Source of the DNA: Arthrobotrys musiformis
Lineage: Eukaryota; Ascomycota; Orbiliomycetes; Orbiliales; Orbiliaceae
NCBI GenBank assembly: GCA_036971715.1
Contig: JAVHJL010000001.1
Coordinates: 3,720,001-3,784,000, forward strand
Reading direction: 5' to 3'
DNA: 64,000 bases
The notes under the pieces are model-generated. The model was not told the DNA's origin. It ran no database searches and was given only the letters and a program-made list of their open reading frames with translations. The position numbers were made by a program, and so were the translations under genes. Below, piece by piece: positions 57,436-64,000 of the stretch. The first letter of the stretch is position 1, and each line of letters begins with the position of its first letter.

Positions 57436-59646
57436 TTATAACTCCTCGTCCTCGTCCTCGTCGTAATCTTCAGTGTCGTTAGGCAAAGTGTTCGCTCCAA
57501 GAATCTGGCTAATAGTCGGGACCGCTTGACTCGGTCCGAACATTCTCATCTTCCATTGCGTCAATGTTTCCACTGGGCCTTTCCCAGAGTATGTCGCTGG
57601 AGAATCCGTTTCCTTGTTTGAGTCTTCTTTATCTCGCTCTTCAGGTTCAAAAGTTTCTAGTGTATTTTTGAACTCCATAATGGGCGAAGACGAAGCTCTG
57701 CTTGAAGGGCTATGGAAGATGTCCTTCGAGCTAGGTGGAGTCGAATTGAGATTGATATTCCCTGGAAGATTATAGGTCTGAGGGGGTGATGAGGGAGGCA
57801 GCAGCGGAAGATTGTTGCCCTTACGGGAGGGAGGTGCGGGCTTCCCGATAGGTGCTCGCGGAGTGGTTTCTATTCCTTCAAGCTGTGATTGTGAAATCGT
57901 TGCATCAGAGTCTAACTCATCCGTATTAAGCTGTGTTTCTTCGATAACTTCGGCCGGAACCCCTTTGTAGCCGTCCGATTCATTCATCAACTGTCTATCG
58001 ACTGATTTTAGGGAAACTTCGGACCTTTGAGAATCATTATCAGCGGTCTTTGGAGGGGGTTCGATCGTAGAGCTTTCTTTCCGAAAGAACGAGGTATTGA
58101 TGGTATGAAGGCCACTAGAATCACGAAGCAAAGGTTCTCGTGACATAGAAGTGGAAAGGGATGGTCTGCACGACCGATTGGTCGAACGATTCCTCCGTAC
58201 TGGGCTTTCAGGGACAACTTCGATTGGGGTCATAGGAGTAATTGAGGCTGCATCTTTGTCCTGGGCATCACTACTCTTCGTTTGCACTTCGGGTTGACTA
58301 TCAACTTCTTGGATAGGTTCAAGGGTGGTAGCGGAATTTGATGTAAGAGTCTCCTCCCACTCCCACCACTGGGTACTTTGCACAACTTTAGGTTTTGCGG
58401 GCCTAATTTCCTTGTCACGGCTTTCCGACGATGCCCCGGCTGAAGCGTTGACCCCAGTACTGTCTTTAGTAAAATCGGGTCGCTTCAGGGGGGCTGCTTG
58501 GGCACTTGACTCAATGGGAGTATTCTCTTCCGTTGAGCTGCCATCGATCTTCCTCTGGTGCTCTGTAACAGGACTTAAATCAGGGATAGTAGACCCCGGC
58601 AGTTTCCTACCGCTCAGGCGCCACTGACGCTGAATAGATGGACTAGCAAGGATGGCAGAGAGTTGTTGATGTCGTAGAGGAGACAATGGTGTAACTGGTG
58701 GAGTATACGACGACGGGACGACAGCTGGTATAGGACGCTTGGGCGTTTGGGGGCCATTTGGAAGAACTGATGTTCCAGAGCCTACGTTCGTGGTAGGGTC
58801 CATGGCCCCGTCCTCAGGATTCTCTTTTTTGATTCCTACCATTGGGCCCAAGGGCATTCTATCTTCATCCTCTTGTTTTAGGGGTTGATTTTCGAGCAAA
58901 TCTTCGGGCATCTCAGTTTGTGACTGGGGTTCGTCTTTGACCCACGCCTCAGGTTCGTATGCGGCTTGGGAGATGGGCTCATCCTTAACATAAATATCGT
59001 CCACAGGCATATCCATGTCATCTTCTTGAGATTCCTCCCCTCCGTACTCTTCCTGGCTCTCCTCCTCCTCTTCCTCTTCGTAGTCGCTCCCAGGTCGAAT
59101 ATGTATTGAGGGGTACATCTGCGTTAAAGTTTGGTCCCTGGTTTTCGGGACGAGGAATCGCCGTCGCTTCGGTAGTGATCTCCGTCTTTTTGGTAGGTGG
59201 TTGGGCCTCCAGCTTGCTTCATCGTCCTCATCATATTCATCGTTGACCACAAAGCTGTCTTCCACCACCTCATGTTTGACCTCACCACTGGCCCCCTCGT
59301 CTTCATCATCACTCGACAAGAATCCCTCCCCCACCCTTCTCTTCTTCCCAGCCGGGCTCCTGTTCTCGCCAGAGCTATAATCGCCAGAGCTTTCGTCTTT
59401 CACATCATCGAAATCCAAACTCCTCCTTTTCGCCCGGCCATTTTTGGGTATTCCGAGTACCCTCTTATGTTTTCTAGAATTTGCTGACGGAGGGCGAGGT
59501 GTGAAACCAAACTGGCTCAGAGTGCTTTGATCGTACGAGCTAGAGACTCTATGCGTAATCGGCGTATCTCCGTAGCGGGTAGTCTTGTATGATAAGTGGG
59601 GATCTGCGAGAAAGGTCTGTTGCTCCCTCTTTGTGCGGTTCGGCAT
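57436..59646 (-). CDS. Large acidic disordered protein, function unknown
   Basis: Single exon, 736 residues, starting MPNRTKREQQTFLADPHLSY and ending in an acidic DYDEDEDEEL tail. It is mostly unstructured: basic clusters (KHKRVLGIPKNGRAKRRS; PKRRRSLPKRRRF) that look like nuclear localisation signals, and Glu/Asp-rich tracts (YEEEEEEESQEEYGGEESQE). Three short motifs of the type T-L-x-Q-[FMW] recur: STLSQFGF near residue 42, TLTQMYPSI near 175 and TLTQWKMRMFG near residue 696. The first resembles a loose PCNA-interaction box (Q..L..F) but lacks the second aromatic. Many SP/TP sites suggest phospho-regulation. Probably a nuclear scaffold; no family recognised. Confidence 0.8.
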   Translation of the reverse strand: MPNRTKREQQTFLADPHLSYKTTRYGDTPITHRVSSSYDQSTLSQFGFTPRPPSANSRKHKRVLGIPKNGRAKRRSLDFDDVKDESSGDYSSGENRSPAGKKRRVGEGFLSSDDEDEGASGEVKHEVVEDSFVVNDEYDEDDEASWRPNHLPKRRRSLPKRRRFLVPKTRDQTLTQMYPSIHIRPGSDYEEEEEEESQEEYGGEESQEDDMDMPVDDIYVKDEPISQAAYEPEAWVKDEPQSQTEMPEDLLENQPLKQEDEDRMPLGPMVGIKKENPEDGAMDPTTNVGSGTSVLPNGPQTPKRPIPAVVPSSYTPPVTPLSPLRHQQLSAILASPSIQRQWRLSGRKLPGSTIPDLSPVTEHQRKIDGSSTEENTPIESSAQAAPLKRPDFTKDSTGVNASAGASSESRDKEIRPAKPKVVQSTQWWEWEETLTSNSATTLEPIQEVDSQPEVQTKSSDAQDKDAASITPMTPIEVVPESPVRRNRSTNRSCRPSLSTSMSREPLLRDSSGLHTINTSFFRKESSTIEPPPKTADNDSQRSEVSLKSVDRQLMNESDGYKGVPAEVIEETQLNTDELDSDATISQSQLEGIETTPRAPIGKPAPPSRKGNNLPLLPPSSPPQTYNLPGNINLNSTPPSSKDIFHSPSSRASSSPIMEFKNTLETFEPEERDKEDSNKETDSPATYSGKGPVETLTQWKMRMFGPSQAVPTISQILGANTLPNDTEDYDEDEDEEL

Positions 59647-60167
59647 GTTGGGGTTTAGGAAGGATAAGGATAAAGATAAGATGAATCTGGTCGATTTGGA
59701 GCTATTGCGATAACATCGTGGATGTTAGATCGAGTGCTGGAGTCAGCGATGCTTCTGTTGGACTAGTTAGTGCATGATGTTAGAGCTGCATTCCGATGAT
59801 GAATGTTCGAACATGCAGGTGTAACGGTCAGGATGCATGGAAGTCGCGTTGTTGAAGGCGCGTTTCCATTTCAGTTCACTTTACCCTTTTGGGAAATAAT
59901 GTTGTATTTTATTTCCCAACGCATGATCGCCCCCCGCCGTACCAGTATAATACCCAGGCATCTTAGGCTTAGTAGTAGTGCTCCTATGATCCTATCTTAA
60001 CTGTAACATGGTGTTCGCAGGTTTTATATTTGAAAACAAAGGCTTTGACGCTGCAGCCTCTTGCATTTTGTTAAATCCAGTTCCGAGACCAGACTCCAAA
60101 CTAATTACAGAAAACATCTTTGACCCAAAATATAGTACGTAGATTGCTACTCTTGCGACATTGCAAT
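59647..60167. other. Intergenic
   Basis: 521 bp holding the promoter of the acidic protein gene and the 3' flank of the LysM gene; no gene seen. Confidence 0.55.
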
Positions 60168-62373
60168 TTACGAAGAATGTGCTACACAAACCACCAGACC
60201 CTCCCAAATGTCACAGTTCTCATTTATGTCGGGATTCCAAGCCCTAAATTGAGCCTCGGTAATACCATGATCATCCCATATCTTCCAGCAATAGTCCTCA
60301 GGTCCAACTGTATATTTCTGCGTACACCTCCCGCCAGGCCCGTCAACACAATATGCCATCCCAAGCTCCAAGTTTGTGCAATCTGCATCCAGAACTGGAT
60401 TCCAAGTTCTAAGGTTTGCGAAAGTAATGCCATATTCCGTATAGATTGACCAGCAGGAATCCCCAGCCTCTGTTTCGTGCCAAAGCTTACATTGGTTCGT
60501 TGTACCCGGCCCAGTAGGTGCTGGGGGCGCCGGGAACCCGCTACTAGTAGTGGCTGCCGTTGTGGTGGTGGTAGTTCTCGAGGTGGTCGTCGAGGTTAGA
60601 GATGAAGTTCTCGCGGTGGTGGTAGAACGGGTTCCAGTTGGCCCGCCAGTTTCAGTAATGGAAGGCACAGGGTCATCCAGCGGTCCTCTAACACAGTACG
60701 CCTTTCCATTCTGTAAGTTCGAGCAGTCCAAGTTTATGCTAGGGTTCCAAAGCCGTAGTTCTTCAAGGGTAACACCCCATGTTGCTTGCAACTCGTCACA
60801 GGTCTGGTCATCCTCCCGTTCATGCCATTGATAACAATGGGCTGTTGTTCCAGAGATTGTCGGGGCGGGAGCCGTAAGTGTTGTTTCCGTATACGTTATC
60901 TCCGGAAGCGGTTCTGCATTGTCCGCAATATCCCAACCTTCGATCGGCCAGACGCAGTAACTTGTGTCAACCCAGAGGTTTTCGCAAGTCTCATTGTTGA
61001 GGAAGGGGTTCATTCTATAAAATAGGTCTAGTGTGACTCCCTCGGCGATACTAATTAGCTCGCAGAAGTCGCCTTCTTTGACAGTATACCACTTTCCACA
61101 ATAAGGAGTGCTGCCATCCGGAGTAGGGCCTGGAGGAGCAATAGTCTCGGTAGCATACTCCCCTACACGAGTCGGAACGGTCCCGCCAATAGTAGTCGGG
61201 GTGAAATCACCACCGTTGGAATTGAGGCAGATAGTAAAATCCTCCCAGAGGTTGGTACAGTCAGCGTTAAGTCCAGGGTTGTAGCTCACTAAATCCCCAA
61301 GGGAAAGGCCATGGGATACTTCAATGTCGGCACAGTAGTCATCCTCCTGAACTTGGTAAGGGACTGTACATGGCTCTGGGAGGCAAAGATGGGCTCCAGT
61401 TTTCAAATTACTACAGTCAAGGAAAAGACCATTGAGGATCTGGAGAGCATAAGTGTTGACATCATACTGACTAGAAATCGAAACGCATGTATCAGAAGAA
61501 ATGACGGTGTGGAAGTTCCCGGATGAGCAAGTTTGGTTCGCAATAGACCCAGGGGGGAGCTGTTGTTCGGGTGGAATCGGAGGATCTAGATCCCATTCTT
61601 GAACATCGCTAGGGTATGTGACACCACACTCTATGAAGTCCGCTTTAGCTTTCCCGCGCCTTGAATCGAACAAAAAAAAAAGAACACTGGCTATTTTTGA
61701 GATAAAAACTTACTCGTCTGTATAGCTCTCCAACTAGCCGCTAATCTCTCATCATAGTTCGAATACATGGAGGATTGAATTTGGCGAAAATACTTGATAT
61801 GGCATTCCGAGCAGAGAAAGCTATTTGGTAAATCTACCAGCTTTTTACTAAGATTTGTCTCGTCGGCCATCAAATTCGTAATAGCGTCATTTATAAGCTC
61901 TAAAACAGAATTATTTTAGCCGGCTAAAATTTGTAGATTTTGACGTTATCGCTGGGGCCGGAGGCCCTCAGTATCAACTTACGGACGCAGTAGTCACCAT
62001 CGTCGTCTTTAAGACAGATCAAATCATAATATGCCTTTAGACGATCCCCGTAGTAGGTGTTCGGTAGCCCTTCCCAAGTGAGATTCGTCGCTCCGCATTG
62101 TGAAGCTACACTAGTAGAATAGGAAGCTAAAGAGGTCCCACAATTGGGATTGCAAAGTTGGTCTTGAAGGGTTTCATTACCCCAATTGTAATCGTTTTTG
62201 TGAGCTTTCAGGACCAAAAACTCTTCACAATTGATTGTGGCATTTAATGCTGCTGCGCATGTTGAAGAAGGCGTATGAAGGGTTCTGCCAAAGCCAGCCG
62301 GTCCATCAAAAAACTTGAAAGACGCGGTGACAGTAATGGCATAGAGCCATGTAGACAATAAGACTAACGCCAT
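60168..62373 (-). CDS. Secreted protein with six LysM modules
   Basis: Exons 62373-61983, 61899-61714 and 61648-60168 give about 685 residues. The N-terminus MALVLLSTWLYAITVTASF is a signal peptide. The first 215 residues are a Cys-containing domain (LNATINCEEF; CNPNCGTSL; LCSECHIKYFR) seen ahead of LysM repeats in fungal secreted proteins. Then six LysM modules, each with DYC/DTC/DSC near the start and (W/Y)NP...C.NL...YC(V/L) near the end, three before and three within and after a Thr/Ser/Pro linker (between module 4 and 5). LysM binds chitin or GlcNAc polymers, so the protein could shield its own hyphae or sequester chitin fragments. Exon 3 must start at a downstream AG (61650-61649, or six bases later at 61644-61643) because the first AG after the pyrimidine tract breaks the frame. 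Confidence 0.85.
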
Positions 62374-64000
62374 CGGAGGCGGATTATGTTTAAAGGCTAC
62401 TGCCGCCAGAACAAAAGATCAGAAGAGGAGGTGCGCTTGCAATTGGGGTGTTAACTCCAACCTGTTGAACCTCTAGGAATAGGCCTAGGAGGTGGGATAG
62501 TCAGACGATATATCTTTCATGAATTCAACATTATTCTCATACACTAGTATACTTCTAGTTCGACTTGAGATTGTAAGCTAACTCAAAATCGACGGTTGAA
62601 CTGCAAGATGTCTTGATATCCTCCTGCGAAACCAGACCCAAAATCTCTCTATTAGACGGCAATCCCACGGTTCAAAACTCCCCAGTCAATTCCAAAGTGG
62701 ATATGCGATAATCTAATTTACGTGAGACGGAATATCATGATATCAGGTGCCCTTGTTGCATTTCATCGGCGCCTGGATTGGAGTGTACGCTACCTTGCAG
62801 GTACCTGCAGGTTCAAAAACACCCTGTCGCAAACTTGCCTTGGCGGCTGACATTACCTGCAGGTATTCCGATCAGAGCGCCGCCTTCCAACAGGATATCA
62901 ATTTTCTGATTTCTATCCGAACCGCGCGAATCGAAGCCCTAGAACTAAGCTTAGGGGAGCTCTTTTAGTTTGTGTGTATCAACGTTATCAACACCGGTAT
63001 CATCTACAACATCCTATTGGGTCAAATCGACTACTTTCTTGACTAAAAGCTTTTCATACTTTTAATATCAACGGCCTTGGCTTGGATTAGTGATCTTTAA
63101 ACTTTACACGGGCCATAGAGCTGCAGGTCATGGAAAGAACCGCACGCCAGGCCCGTACAATAGTCTTGAAGGCGTCCATCTCCCGCCCCCTGCCCCGGCA
63201 CCCCGGTTGAATCATCTAAGCGAGCGGACATCCCATGTTTCTACTTCAAGCTTATCGCATTTCGTCGACGCTCGAGCATTTTTATCGCGCTTGCACATGT
63301 CATTGCAGGCACCAGAGCTAAGAACGTCAGCAAGAGCTGTGTCGCAAATCGGTCTTGGTATGCAGCGCCGTATTACCCTGCTATAATACCGGGTGTAAAG
63401 CTTTTCTAAGAAATCTCTTGGTATATGGTGCATTCTCCACGCTATCGATCGATCAATTTTCCCTCGATATGTTTCGAATCCTTGTCGGCCATTGTACCAC
63501 CCTGCAATGCTAGTCGAATCGAATCTTAAACTTGAATTATATTGTACAGGATTCATGCAGAGCACCCCGCGAAGCCTTATGGACAACCATGGAAACATAC
63601 TCTGCAGTCATCATATCTACATTCAGCTCCATACATATCAGTTTGTCAGCCGAAGCCCTGGTGGCACAACGATCAGATGATCTTATGTTCATATAGTTTG
63701 CAGGAGATCCGAAGATAGTTTCCGAAAAGACGAAACAATATCGGCCTTGTCCGGACGTCGGACATCCTCGGTCGATAGACGGTGGGTCCACGGGAAATGT
63801 GGATTATGACTCTCACTTTTTTGACAATGGAGCCTTCGCAATTCCCGTCAGCGCCTCGAGATCTTGTTATCAAAGTAATATAATTCTTAATATCAAAGAT
63901 GCAATGTCATCATTTTCGCGTGTCTTGGCTTCACAAAATTGGATCCAGTACTCTCGGGATATGATGAGTCCATGCAAGGAACCGACGGTGAGCTCTGTTG
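62374..64000. other. Gene-free right end of the window
   Basis: The part just above 62373 is the LysM gene promoter. Two exact copies of the palindrome ACCTGCAGGT lie at 62803-62812 and 62855-62864. Overlapping open frames at 63090-63870 on both strands have no family signature. A gene could continue beyond the window but nothing here supports it. Confidence 0.5.

Overview
The window is a stretch of filamentous ascomycete (Pezizomycotina) nuclear DNA. The evidence is genes split by short GT-AG introns of about 50-120 nt with CTAAC-like branch sites, fungal-type housekeeping proteins, a HeLo/NB-ARC receptor, a multi-LysM secreted protein, and AT-rich gene-poor blocks with decayed repeats that look RIP-mutated. 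The mix of small secreted Cys-rich and multi-LysM proteins would suit an Orbiliomycetes-like (nematode-trapping) fungus, but that is a guess. I saw no rRNA or tRNA genes and no CRISPR. Exon coordinates below were assigned by hand from splice signals and reading-frame continuity.

Layout. 0-6 kb is an accessory region: a secreted Cys-rich repeat protein encoded one repeat per exon (72-1652, minus), about 3.3 kb of gene-free sequence, and a small gene whose C-terminus resembles a bacterial polymorphic-toxin domain (4972-5397, plus). 6-26 kb is a dense housekeeping block: vacuolar carboxypeptidase Y, a disordered protein, a small orphan ORF, a RING+YEATS-like protein, a BSD-domain protein, a mitochondrial PPR protein and a UFD4-type HECT ubiquitin ligase. 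26-38 kb is an AT-rich desert holding one small secreted beta/gamma-crystallin-like gene, a 12-bp minisatellite joined to a long AGT repeat, and diverged direct repeats with transition-biased differences.

38-48.4 kb returns to housekeeping: an SDR sugar-alcohol dehydrogenase, a Ysc84-type SYLF+SH3 actin regulator, a second mitochondrial helical-repeat protein and vacuolar alkaline phosphatase PHO8. After a 1.8-kb AT-rich gap comes a four-exon HeLo/NB-ARC/TPR receptor (50217-53688). 54.4-59.7 kb holds an SFT1-type Golgi SNARE in four short exons, the eight-exon F-actin capping protein alpha subunit and a large acidic disordered protein. 60.2-62.4 kb encodes a secreted protein with six LysM modules; the remainder to 64 kb is gene-free.

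Functional themes: vacuolar hydrolases (CPY and PHO8), cortical actin (Ysc84 and capping protein alpha), ubiquitin signalling (UFD4 and the RING protein), mitochondrial RNA/translation (two helical-repeat proteins), and an accessory layer of secreted or self/non-self genes in or next to the repeat-rich segments. The most unusual items are the toxin-domain gene bracketed by inverted copies of a dispersed 13-bp motif, and the exon-modular Cys-rich gene, one of whose exons carries a 13-bp tandem duplication that shifts the frame.
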